A DNA stretch of 64,000 nucleotides, taken from contig NC_009416.2 in the NCBI RefSeq assembly GCF_000002875.2, positions 937,501 to 1,001,500 on the forward strand, written 5' to 3'. The DNA comes from Leishmania infantum JPCM5. Lineage: Eukaryota > Euglenozoa > Kinetoplastea > Trypanosomatida > Trypanosomatidae. Made by a program: the position numbers and the translations under genes. The stretch's first letter is position 1. Every line of letters starts with the position of its first letter. This document shows, piece by piece, positions 40,701 to 49,283 of the stretch. The notes beneath the pieces were generated by a model, which ran no database searches, was not told the origin of the DNA, and worked only from the letters and a program-made list of their open reading frames with translations.

Positions 40701-41573
40701 CTGTGTCCAGAGCTCCTCCTCCGTCGGGCACGCTGACGTGGCCTCCTCAAGCAGGCGACGACGTCCGGCGTAGTTGTCCTTAGCGAGGTAGCGCAGCCGC
40801 TCCTCCCAAATGCGCTTGCCCTTCCTGCCAGTCACAGCGCACCCATCCACGAGCGTCTGATACGCGCGACGCGTCATTCCCATCTCGCGGTAGGCGCGCG
40901 CGTGGGTGATCCAGGTCGTCTGCTCCTCGGTCGACCCCATCGCGAGTACGTTGTGCAGGCCGGTCTGTACAGCAGATGCCTTGCCCTTCAGGACGTCGTA
41001 GGCTGTCAAAACACGCTCCTCAGCAAAGACATGCTCCTCGGCAGCCTCGCCCTCCTCCGTCCGAGCGCTGCGAACCACTAGCGGGGCTGAGGGGCCTGAG
41101 GCAGGCGCAGGCAGTGACGAGTTCGCCGTTGTCAAGGGCCCAGATGGGGCGGGCACTGAGCAGGCGCTCGGCGAGCCTGCAGCGGTGATTGGCTTTGCCG
41201 CAGTGGGCAAGGGTACGGCCTCCAGCGTGGCAAGGTCCTCCAGCGAGAGCTTCACCTTCGCGGGAGCGCTGCGGTCTGCATGGTTGCTCGACGCCCCGCT
41301 GCTGTGGCGCCCGGCAACCTGATTTGCTGCTGCTCCATCGTCCTCGCGCTTGGGTTTTCGTGTGCGCTCCTCCAGTCGCTCCATAGCGGCAAAGAAATCG
41401 TTCTCGTCTCGCGTCATCTTTGCCGTTGTGTTAACGCCGGTGGTGAGCTCGGCTGTTGTGATAAAGCCCTTCGCCCCACGACCGGCACCGTATTGATAGC
41501 CCTTCGGCGGGTGTGGAGCGTGCCAGTCCACCTTGGCGAGCAGCTGCTCGTACTTGTCCTTCTTTTCTTCCAT
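37701..41573 (-). CDS. PRP6: PRP6-like U5 snRNP splicing factor, 1290 residues
   Basis: Intact frame from ATG 41573. The N-terminus carries the PRP1/PRP6 signature, with YGAGRGAKGFITTAE at residues 28-42, where other PRP6 proteins have a YVPGLGRGATGFTTRSD-type pattern. From about residue 200 to the end, HAT/TPR-type helical repeats follow, with conserved Trp and aromatic positions (LPLLWARLARLETYQ, RLWLMRLEEKRRA, LWRMAESPAM). PRP6 bridges U5 and U4/U6 snRNPs in the tri-snRNP, in the nucleus. Trypanosomatids need this machinery for spliced-leader trans-splicing of every mRNA. At 1290 residues it is longer than human PRPF6 (about 940) because of Ala/Ser-rich insertions. A short purine-rich (plus) tract at 41627-41640 is a candidate trans-splice signal. 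Confidence 0.9.
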   Translation of the reverse strand: MEEKKDKYEQLLAKVDWHAPHPPKGYQYGAGRGAKGFITTAELTTGVNTTAKMTRDENDFFAAMERLEERTRKPKREDDGAAANQVAGRHSSGASSNHADRSAPAKVKLSLEDLATLEAVPLPTAAKPITAAGSPSACSVPAPSGPLTTANSSLPAPASGPSAPLVVRSARTEEGEAAEEHVFAEERVLTAYDVLKGKASAVQTGLHNVLAMGSTEEQTTWITHARAYREMGMTRRAYQTLVDGCAVTGRKGKRIWEERLRYLAKDNYAGRRRLLEEATSACPTEEELWTQLLDCIPSLERVPCLQRAVLACPSSEHLWLRLVQYVPSLQDQRALLQKALQHTPTLPLLWARLARLETYQTGKEMFQAAAARYPSLALVIEAAKYVEWHELAHYWACRFAPTITASQLAENRESQVLEAEKDGAGSAASMAAMYAAVQRADTEVRDLVRTAQRNYLDLSEAGSRHAWLSLALSLLHKDDAKGHRGIEASNRNGEATETSRAATAAPSVYVCTAAHMFLCIVDPNDKKGAAHTIPATWLEDLVALLPADAASRHSVQCVLWYSWLQLQRQQLESMNTSNESSEALTVVGSSATAAIARSTATVTPRDILPVLSSAVLSASTAVLHDDLPVLWCCGRESSARTEDGAAVPSTARQPAVAHAALGARSEEQRVAEEDEEEELGKPCVAPAAASTTPAPVKAKAADLESELPLPPPLIVALASLLGSATHVAAAAAGLLAGASLGSQGLSAQLNAAPSVPANARARSQLSLALELLLVEVPLAVSDALYRRGCFAAALSFIDRLLHTINSSATEQTAGALRLYVARSKMLAAVGDTTAADACLVSAIAAAKGAAATVQQQQREEEVWVKLAVLRRSQGQPIDALLVDALQRFPRSSRLWLMRLEEKRRAIQQRQDVLAPTSTGVPVIDLLRQDESLASDVRDLRVLCKKALAPDHCRAVAAVWVFVAARVEAELLQNVAAARALLTDALAACAADLQSTRSHVLAQGVSAQELERQASAVARIGATQAMLDVQYGTPGQALEMVQEVLQKLPKTREGTFAMAQDDAVGELLGLFISLEPPASRGRAAAQVMRQWKSREPLALCAVAQLYYAAGQYARALDQAKKAVQLSKGRCGDAVGLLWRMAESPAMQPLVREVVAGKTGEDSERSGEGEKRVDALSDAAPVAQLTAEAIQQWVFSFMNTSADAGVGSSSISGARCALATEDDAPAVSTGIPATPLIVVPNSGPLWITVAKAEDPSNVTLLGYRRPVAEMLRDVANRIILKGPESASAATHA

Positions 41574-42840
41574 TATGCTTTACACGGTGACCACAGCAAG
41601 AGCTGAGATAAGGAAATGTATAATAACGGGGAGAGAGATACAGCCAGTGAAGGAGCAAAACAAGTCGGGAAGGAGGTGGCCTCGCATGTGCAACCCGTCT
41701 TGCAGTGTCCTTCACGCACTTTCTCATACCCTAGTTATGTTGCTATGCGCGTGTCAACACCACGTGGGCAGGTGGCGGTCCTTTTCCGTGTTTGATTTGT
41801 GGATAGTTGCTCGTTGATTTCGCGCACAGGTGAGGTGAATCAGTCAGCAGACGAGAACGAAAAGGTGTAGGAGGGCGGAAGCAGGGGAGGTGGTGCAGCA
41901 GTCGCATCCGCAGCGGAGGATGAGGGTGGTATCGGTGTGCTGCACCGAGTATGTCCACCGCACGGGTGTGCCGTGGCGTTCAAGTTTCACGGCGGCGGCC
42001 TTGACACGCATGGCCCGCAGCAGGTCGCACACACAACCACATGGGATTGTGGCAGCAATGACCGCCCACACCGGAGGTATACGCTTTCTCGGCTGCCACC
42101 TTTCTTGATCCTTTTGCAGAGCAGTGTTGCAGCCCCGATGTGTGACAGTGGTCGTTGGAAAAAGAGTGCGCCTCGCGCCGGCCCCCGCTCTCCGCGCCTC
42201 CTCGGTCATCATTATTCTCCTCCCTCCCAACCCAGCGAACGCGCCGTGCACTTGGCTCCGCGTAGCTCGCTCAGAACTGCCGTGGTGGTGGTGGTGGCAG
42301 TTTCGGCCATTTCTTTACCTTGTCGCTGCTGCCCTCATAAAACGGATGCGCGATTCGGCACACGAGCCATACACTTGTGTCTGTCGGCCGCGGCCCCCGG
42401 TCTATGCCCCGCGGCGGATTTTGCGTAAGTCCAGAGTTTCTCACCGCAGCCCAGCCCTCGTGCCGTGGGACAAGGAAAAGCAGCTGGGCAGCCCCCAAGC
42501 CCACACGTGCGTGCATGAGAGAGAGAGAGCGGGTGAGTCAGTGCGTGAGTGGGGCAGAGACAGGCGAGCCAAAACACGAAAAAGAGACGCAGAAGACAGC
42601 GGCATAGCCGGCCAGCGTAAGCGGGCCGCTTTGCCTTCGCAGCACAAACACGATACGTCTCACGAAAGCAATGCAACAACTTAGCAGGCACGCCCCGAAA
42701 CACGGGCGTGAGCCTCACAGCGCAGCAGCGGCACCTCGACTGAGAAGAACCGTTGGCGAGATGCAGCAAGGATGCCGCTCCCTCTCCCCTCTCAGCGGTG
42801 TTGATCGGTGCTCACGCTATGGGTCGCGTCCACCACGGCA
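41574..42840. other. intergenic upstream of PRP6
   Basis: About 1.3 kb without a supported gene. Contains the candidate PRP6 trans-splicing tract at 41627-41640 and a purine-rich (plus) patch at 42517-42545. Reading frames are overlapping low-complexity shadows. Confidence 0.55.
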
Positions 42841-43329
42841 CTAACGCGGGCGCACCTCCTCGAGGTAGTCGTCGTCGTACATATCGCGGCGCTGCTCCAG
42901 TGAGGCGCCCATCCGATCCACGCGTGCGTCGAGCAGCGACTGCAGATACATCCCCTGCCACCCCACGTAGATGATCATGATGGCGTACATCCAGTAGAAC
43001 CAGCGAAAGTCAATCTTCTGCAGTGGGCCTTTTGCCTGCGCGTACTTGATGAGGCTCTCCCGCAGCACGTTCGTGTCCACGTCCTTGAAGTCTTCGGGGT
43101 TGACTTTGCCTTTGTTAATGCGAGACTGACGGATGTAGCGCCGCATGGCGCCGTAGTTGCTGTGCGAGTACATGAAGAAGCGCGGCAGATCAATTACCAG
43201 GTAGGCGGCATCCCGTATCGCACATTGCAACTTGTTCGCCGCCGGATCCCAGTGCGTGAACGTACGGATGTCGTGCAGCAGCGTGCGCGTCGCCGTGTGC
43301 ACAAACGACACAGGTGGTGCGCCCGCCAT
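42841..43329 (-). CDS. small membrane protein, probably mitochondrial, 162 residues
   Basis: Intact gene from ATG 43329; the open frame upstream only translates the CA/TA repeat. Residues 1-90 are mixed, helical and basic, with DAAYLVIDLPRFFMYSH. A hydrophobic span lies near residues 113-130 (FYWMYAIMIIYVGWQGMYL), followed by a charged C-terminus ending in an Asp/Glu-rich tail. There is no signal peptide. The layout resembles accessory subunits of mitochondrial respiratory or ATP synthase complexes, but I recognise no family, so function is unknown. The start codon is preceded closely by an unusual G-run and microsatellite. Confidence 0.82.
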   Translation of the reverse strand: MAGAPPVSFVHTATRTLLHDIRTFTHWDPAANKLQCAIRDAAYLVIDLPRFFMYSHSNYGAMRRYIRQSRINKGKVNPEDFKDVDTNVLRESLIKYAQAKGPLQKIDFRWFYWMYAIMIIYVGWQGMYLQSLLDARVDRMGASLEQRRDMYDDDYLEEVRPR

Positions 43330-43347
43330 GAGTTCGCGTCTCAGCCA

Positions 43348-43393
43348 ATATATATATATGTGTGTGTGTCGGGGGGGGGGGGGGGGGCGGGGG
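43348..43393 (-). repeat. TA, TG and G-run compound repeat at a 5' end
   Basis: On the plus strand, TA repeats, then TG repeats, then 17 consecutive G bases with a few more after a C. In transcript sense this is a C-run, then CA, then UA repeats, ending about 20 bases before ATG 43329. The first AG after it is at about 43340, so it may itself serve as the pyrimidine tract for trans-splicing. Confidence 0.75.
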
Positions 43394-44323
43394 TTATGCA
43401 AGAGACACCAGGTACGTGAAGCAGGGCACTGAAGTGCAAGGCTTAGTTGGCTTGGCTTCCCACCCCCTTTTCACTTTATGCGCGCGGGTGGAGTGAATAG
43501 TAGAGATCGTCCAGTGCTGTGCGCAGCAGCGGGCATCCCGGGTGTGCAACCGTGTCACGGAGACACGACGTGATTGTGTGCGGCACAGAGAAATGAGGGC
43601 GAGCAAAAAGAATACGGGGCAAGTCGCAGATGCAAATAAAAGAGACGTGGAAAATGGTGGGTGCGCAGGTGTTGCGGTGGAAGGTATTCAGATAGAAAGA
43701 AGACAGGGCGTAGCGCCAGCACCACTGCGGACGGCACAGGTGGGTAAGAAGTACGATGGAGAAACGCAAAGCGAAGGCGGCACAACAGCAACAGCAAAAC
43801 AGCGTGGCGATTGTGCGCGGGGCGAAAGAGGGTGGAGGTTTCGCCGGTAATCCAACGCCATTGCCTCGTTGGTTCGCCTGGCTTGCCACGCTGACCTTTT
43901 TCAAGTTGCTCGCATGCTCGCTCGCTTCCTTGTCGTGCCCGTTTATATCATGTTGCAGTCGTGGCGTCATTAAGTGGTCGAGCAGCCACCATTCACAGCT
44001 CTTGATGATGGGCTCGAGGCTGAAGAGGAGGAGGTATGGCAGTGCGGCAGCAAGGCTTCCGCTGTAACAGACACTTGCAGCTCTGCTGCGCCCTCCTGTT
44101 TCTTCTTCGCCCATTGCTGCACAAAGCAGCGCGACCACACACCCGCACACACGCGCTCGCACGAACAAAACTCTGCTACTCACCGATCGAACAAATCGCA
44201 CAAGAAGACCATCTTCTAAAGGGGGGTGATGAGGAGGGGGAGTGCAAAGTAGTCTATGGGAAAAGGGGTAACGACACGCGCAGTGGTCCGAGCAGAACGA
44301 GGGGGGATGCGCCTCTGTGCTCC
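43394..44323. other. intergenic, low-confidence reading frame only
   Basis: About 0.9 kb. A minus-strand frame from ATG 44114 to 43476 (212 codons) is open but has ordinary UTR-like composition (Cys- and Leu-rich, a run of five Cys) and no family resemblance, so it is not called a gene. Confidence 0.5.
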
Positions 44324-45130
44324 CTACCTCACAACCTCGACGGAGGTCTGAATCACATCGCCTTGGCAACCGATTTCCCCCAGATACGGCTGCAGCAAGC
44401 ACGCAAAGAGCCGCGCGTCCATCACAAGCTCCCCAACGCGCTCGCGCACTACATCACGCAGGCTCTCCACATCCCCGTAGACACCGCCTCCGATATTTGA
44501 AGCGGCAAAATGCGAAGAGCTAGCAAGCGGGTAGGTATTGCGGGCATCTCGCGGCATGGCGCACACCGTGACGGCGCCGTCGATCTGAATCACATGCCGC
44601 GAAAGCGTCCACACGGCTGTCTGGATGTGCTGCCGTGACGGAACCAAATCCAGCAAGCGCCCGAAGACGGCATCGCGCACGACCACCTTAGACAGCTCTC
44701 GCTTGTCCATAGTCGACAGCAACGGAATGTCGGCATACGTGGCGGGAGGAGGCGACAGCGCTACAGGCGAGGAAGAAGGCCCGGAAAACAGCTCTGTCGA
44801 GGAGGGACGGCTGCGACGCTGCGGCGGCGTCATGTAGCCCGGCCCGGCTGCTGTCTCTGTCTCCCCATGAGAGAAGTCGTTCGCGTATGCCGAGCAGTGG
44901 CCGCATTGCTCTCCTGTCTGCGGTAGGGATGGGCGCGACTGGGCACGCTGCAGCGAGCTGGAATTGCGCGCGGTGATGGAGCATGCATTGTGCCGTAGCT
45001 GATAGAGGAGGCTGAAGCGGACGATTGGGGCGCCCGCTGAACTCGCGGCAGAAGGCTGTGTCTGCCCTGCTATGCCGTCGCCGTCGCCGTCGCCGTTCGA
45101 GTGTCTGGAAGAGTTGATCGTGTACGCCAT
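44324..45130 (-). CDS. unassigned protein, 268 residues from first ATG
   Basis: Open frame with stop at 44324. The first ATG is at 45130, but the frame stays open and protein-like for 147 codons upstream to a GTG at 45571 with no ATG, so the true 5' end is uncertain. From ATG 45130 the first half is Ser/Gly/Pro-rich and disordered. The C-terminal 110 residues look folded: VFGRLLDLVPSRQHIQ, then VWTLSRHVIQIDGAVTVCAM, then VESLRDVVRERVGELVMD. No family is recognised. Candidate trans-splicing tracts (plus purines) are at 45284-45300, consistent with ATG 45130, and at 45597-45613, consistent with a longer protein. Confidence 0.65.
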   Translation of the reverse strand: MAYTINSSRHSNGDGDGDGIAGQTQPSAASSAGAPIVRFSLLYQLRHNACSITARNSSSLQRAQSRPSLPQTGEQCGHCSAYANDFSHGETETAAGPGYMTPPQRRSRPSSTELFSGPSSSPVALSPPPATYADIPLLSTMDKRELSKVVVRDAVFGRLLDLVPSRQHIQTAVWTLSRHVIQIDGAVTVCAMPRDARNTYPLASSSHFAASNIGGGVYGDVESLRDVVRERVGELVMDARLFACLLQPYLGEIGCQGDVIQTSVEVVR

Positions 45131-46085
45131 GGGCTGTGTAGGAAGCTGCACCGCTAACGCGCTCTCAAGGGGGATGTGAAAGGGGGGCACCCGCACGCTG
45201 AATCGCTTGACACTCGTGCCACGGAGCCCTAGATTGGCGAGTTCGGGAGGTGCCGGAAAACGAGGCACACGCAGAGAGGCGCGATGAGAGAAGAAAGGGC
45301 GCACAGCGACGCAACGCGCAGGAGCCCGTTGCCACCAGTCTAGCGGGGGAGGGGGCCTTGACGGGCTTGCGGTATGCACTGAGAAAGAAACGGTGGACTG
45401 GGGTTCAACTTCCTCGTGAACGATGGTGGCGGCTTTCTTTTGAAGGATGAGAGGCAAGGAGTTGGTGAATGATGAGTGAGGCGCGCGGTGGTCTTCTCGT
45501 TTCTCGACGATCGAGTAGGGTGCCGTAGCTGTCGTATGCGGATGCCCTGCGTGCAGCTGGCTCGGTGACACTACTGTACACGTCAGCGATACTCACAGAG
45601 AGGGAGAAAGGCGACGGGTGGTAGTGAAGGGGGGGGGGAAGTCGGTCAGAGACCTTAGAGCAACGCCAAAGAGGCGTTTGTGAGCATAGGGAGAGAGGAC
45701 TAGTGCAGGGTGTGCATGCTTTGCATGTGGAGGAGGGAAGACCCAGCTGAAAGTGGCCCAAACGCCTGTGCGCAAGTGGGGGCCTCCGACCTTCCGCTGC
45801 ACCGTCCTGTCAAGGGGTCGCTCATGAGTACGCGCCGTTGCTTCACTGCACAAGACGTACACCCCGAGGTCGTCCACAAAGAGTTAGCAACACACCGGAG
45901 AAGGACGGCGGCACTGGTACGTGTGCCGCAGCAGACTATTACTACGATTACTTTTTTTTTGCGCATGCGTGCGCGCACGCACGTTGGGTTTCTCCAGCGA
46001 CGCACATTGCGAAACCCACCATTCTGCTATCCCTCTCTAGGCCTACCTTCCTATCCAGCATAACGCACGGAGGTGCCGCAACCGC
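45131..46085. other. upstream region of the 45130 gene and 3' UTR of the next
   Basis: Includes the ATG-less open extension 45131-45571, a G-run at 45632-45640, candidate trans-splicing tracts at 45284-45300 and 45597-45613 and a T-run at 45952-45961. No separate gene is supported. Confidence 0.5.
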
Positions 46086-48083
46086 TTAGGAGGAAGCAGA
46101 GGCACACACGCACTGCCACAATAAGGCCTCCATATCCACCACGGTCATCGAAGACCTCCGAGTTGCCGTATTTACGCCCACCGTGGCTGAGGCGACCAGG
46201 GACGAAGTCCCGAGAGGCAGCGTCACCCGTCTCGTGGAGAGGTCAGTGCCCCGCACACACTCCAGCATCACGGTGCCGCCTGCCACAGTCATCTTTACAT
46301 GCGCCACAGGCGCTGACGGCACAAAGAGCTCTGGCAAGGAGAGGTGAAAGCTGATTAGCGTGCCCGGCCGCACCTCCATCTCGACGAGCCTACCGAGCCC
46401 GCCGCCCGTGAAAAATGAATGCTGGAGGGATTGAAGCTGGGTGGCAAAGGCGTCCATCACAACGGCGCAGACCAAGCGGTTAGCCGCATGCAGCCCGCCA
46501 CTCAGTCCCTCCTGTGCAAAGGCCAGCCGCAAAAAGCGGTGCAGTGCCTCGCGATCCTGAGGAACAATTCTTACAAAAGACGCAGGCGTGGGCGCTTCAG
46601 GTAATGGCGAGGCAGAGTCGTCAGTGCCGTGAGCACAGCTGTGAGCTATCAAGGGGGCTAGAGCCGCTGTGGCAGGCGCAGCCGGCGGGGCGGACGGGGT
46701 CTGTGCATGAGGCACTGCCAATGCTGACTGCGATGTCAAGAGCGACGCGCCGGCGCTGGTGGTGAAGATATTCCAGTGGAGCGCGACGAGCGTCCACTGT
46801 TGGCGCCGCACGTCATAGGTGAGGTCCAGGAAGAGTGCATGCTGCACACACACGCGCACGATGCCGCCCTCAGAGCAGACAAACTCGGCGTAGACAACGT
46901 CGATAAGGAAGGCGTCTTGCTGCGACTCGGTGAAGCCCGGCAGCGCCTCGCGCAAGGCGACTCGGTACGCGGCAACATCGCGGGCCACCCACGGCACCTC
47001 GCGCAGCAAGTGCGCCTTGGTGTGCACACACCAAGCCCGCTTCAACATGAAGCGCTCCGCCTCCGAGTTGAGCTGCGCGAGCTCCTGGACAGCAAGGGAG
47101 ACATACAGTGGCGCGCACACGGCGTTCACGCGTGGCAGCAGCGCGGCGCGGGCAGTGTAAAGGGAGAAGCGACGCCTGCGCTGCTGTGTGGCCAGCAGGT
47201 CCCAGTAGTTGTGCGCATCTGGTGCCACCGCTGTAGACGCCCAGGACGATGCAGCGGAGTCGACGGCCTCGTCGCGTGGCCGCTTGCCGGTAGCGGGAGG
47301 GCCACCGGCGGTCGGGCGACGACGAAACACGATGTTCACATTGCGGCTAAAAGCGCTCAGGGCACCTTCGGCGAGAGGCACGGGATTCAGAAACGGCTGG
47401 ATGAAGTTCACCTTGTTTGTTTCCGATACTGAAGCGGCCGTGCCTGCCTCGCGCAGGCCACCACCCTGAGCCTTCGCCACTGCCGCCGGCGCCGTTGTAC
47501 CTTGGAAGCCCTGTGCGATGCGATCGAAGCGACGCAGTGCTAGCATGAGTACAGGATTCTGGCGCACCGTCTCACAGCTCACACGGCAGGCGCCGTCCGC
47601 CTCGTCATCAGCCTCTGCTGTGCTCCCTGATCTGAGGAAAGACGTCTTCACAGCCTCCGCGTGCACGCGACGACGCTCTGCACGTCCCGAAAACTGAGCA
47701 AGAAGATGCTTGACGCGCTGCAGTCGCTGTAAGCGCTGGCGGCACTCCGCCGTGTCAGCCTCTGTCAGCGGCGCCGCCTCGTCATCCGCATCGGTTGCGT
47801 GACGTGAGCTCGTTTTATGGCGTGTCTCAACGGCGCTGCCTGCGGCGGAGTCGCTGCCTTCGCCCTCTACCTTGACCAAGTCACCATCCTCGGCCTCCCA
47901 GCCTGGCTTAAAGGAGACGCCGCCGGTGGCGTCGGTGGATCCAAGGTCTTCGCGCAGCTGCACCGCGTAGTCAGTCAGCAGGCGCCCCACCGCTGTCGTG
48001 ATGGTCCTTACCCCAGCGCCGCTGACGGTGCCGCGCCGCTGCAGGCCAGGCGCCGGCACTGCGGACTCGCCATGAGACGCCAT
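46086..48083 (-). CDS. conserved-looking protein of unknown function, 665 residues
   Basis: Start ATG 48083 chosen; the open frame continues upstream without a better ATG. A helical segment near residues 110-145 (ECRQRLQRLQRVKHLLAQFS) follows a disordered acidic region. The middle has long helices (LLPRVNAVCAPLYVSLAVQELAQL) and then paired beta-like strands (VCVQHALFLDLTYD, then WTLVALHWNIF). The C-terminal third contains more mixed alpha/beta sequence. The early helices followed by a beta region faintly recall the N-terminal half of Mediator subunit 14, but the likeness is too weak to name it. Upstream, the purine-rich (plus) tract at 48256-48282 is a good candidate trans-splicing signal. 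Confidence 0.82.
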   Translation of the reverse strand: MASHGESAVPAPGLQRRGTVSGAGVRTITTAVGRLLTDYAVQLREDLGSTDATGGVSFKPGWEAEDGDLVKVEGEGSDSAAGSAVETRHKTSSRHATDADDEAAPLTEADTAECRQRLQRLQRVKHLLAQFSGRAERRRVHAEAVKTSFLRSGSTAEADDEADGACRVSCETVRQNPVLMLALRRFDRIAQGFQGTTAPAAVAKAQGGGLREAGTAASVSETNKVNFIQPFLNPVPLAEGALSAFSRNVNIVFRRRPTAGGPPATGKRPRDEAVDSAASSWASTAVAPDAHNYWDLLATQQRRRRFSLYTARAALLPRVNAVCAPLYVSLAVQELAQLNSEAERFMLKRAWCVHTKAHLLREVPWVARDVAAYRVALREALPGFTESQQDAFLIDVVYAEFVCSEGGIVRVCVQHALFLDLTYDVRRQQWTLVALHWNIFTTSAGASLLTSQSALAVPHAQTPSAPPAAPATAALAPLIAHSCAHGTDDSASPLPEAPTPASFVRIVPQDREALHRFLRLAFAQEGLSGGLHAANRLVCAVVMDAFATQLQSLQHSFFTGGGLGRLVEMEVRPGTLISFHLSLPELFVPSAPVAHVKMTVAGGTVMLECVRGTDLSTRRVTLPLGTSSLVASATVGVNTATRRSSMTVVDMEALLWQCVCASASS

Positions 48084-49283
48084 GAAGAATGGCCTAGGAA
48101 GGAGATTTGAGCAGGGCAAAGAGGGCGTGATCAAGCGCACGCAGGCACACACCCGCCCGAGCACGTGCGCGACCGCTGTTGGTTGTGCGCTTCGAAAGCG
48201 CCGTCGGTAGCGCCGGCGAGTGAATTCGCAAAGGCGGAAACGAAAGAAGCGATGACAAGGAGGGAGAGGAAGGAGAGCGAAGGCGCCAGTGAGTCGTGCG
48301 TGATACGGAACTGCAGATACAGAAAGAGCGAGGAGAACACCCGGTGAGCCGGCACTGCGTCACGGGCTGGTCGGTGTGGCGGCGGGTCTTCTCCCTGTCA
48401 AACAGTCGTTGGTTTCGCTCACCTTCCCTCCTCGTTTCGTTTGCGGAGAGCCGCAAGAAGAAGTGGCGGCCTTCGTGGGCGTTGGTGTGGGTGCATGCTT
48501 CTGTGAGAGGAAAAGTCGGTGACTAGAGAGACACCGAGCACATCCTTTTGCAGCACTGCCCGCTCCGCTGCTGGCCCAGTCACTGGCGCAACGACAAGGA
48601 AGAGAGGAGGGCAAAGGAAAGAGGAGACGATCAGCCATCCGGCACGGCTGGTTCGTCCATCCACCATCCTCGTAGGTCGGATTCTCCTCCGCCTCCGCCG
48701 CCCCCCCCCACCACCACACACCCATTTCGCTTTTCTTTGGTTTGTATTTGCTTGACGCGCGTTTCGCTGACACCGTGGCAACGGAAAGAGGGGAGCCGCC
48801 ACCACCACCACCCCACAACGCGGAAGATGCGATGGCTCCTCAGCCGAACAAAGAAGCCAACAGAATGCGAGGCCGTGGGAGAGGTATAGAAGGCGATGCG
48901 GGAGGGAGAGGGGGGGGGCACGAGCGCCGAAGGAAAGTAAGAGACAGACAACAGACACAACCACTTCCAAAACGACAAAAGGACGGGGCTGAATGAAATC
49001 AACAGAGACGGCAGAGGAGGTGAGGAGTACAGTAGCAGGGGGTCACACGCAGAGCGAGACAAGCACGCGCCTGTACACCATACATAGCCGAAAGTGTTGG
49101 GCAATGCGATGAGTGAACTGATGCCTTCGGACGAGGGTAGAATGAGAAACGATAAACAAAAGCTGTACAGTTGAAACAACAAGGGAAAAGGGAAGAGCGT
49201 TGCGTAGGGCCATGCGTGCCGCTACCGCTCTCGATCTTCCTCTTCTCGCAGCCGCGCGTGAAGAAAGTGCACTAGGGGCTGCC
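48084..49283. other. intergenic upstream of the 48083 gene
   Basis: About 1.2 kb without a supported gene. Holds the trans-splicing candidate tract 48256-48282 and purine-rich (plus) stretches at 48598-48630 and 48870-48950. Confidence 0.55.
48256..48282 (-). promoter_or_regulatory. trans-splicing pyrimidine tract for the 48083 gene
   Basis: Uninterrupted G/A-rich stretch on the plus strand about 175-200 bases upstream of ATG 48083; C/U tract in the transcript. Predicted from pattern. Confidence 0.45.

Noticed and set aside
43476..44114. 212-codon minus-strand frame from ATG 44114
   Set aside because: Hydrophobic but without recognisable pattern, contains a run of five Cys, and base composition matches flanking UTR; could be revisited if conserved in other species.
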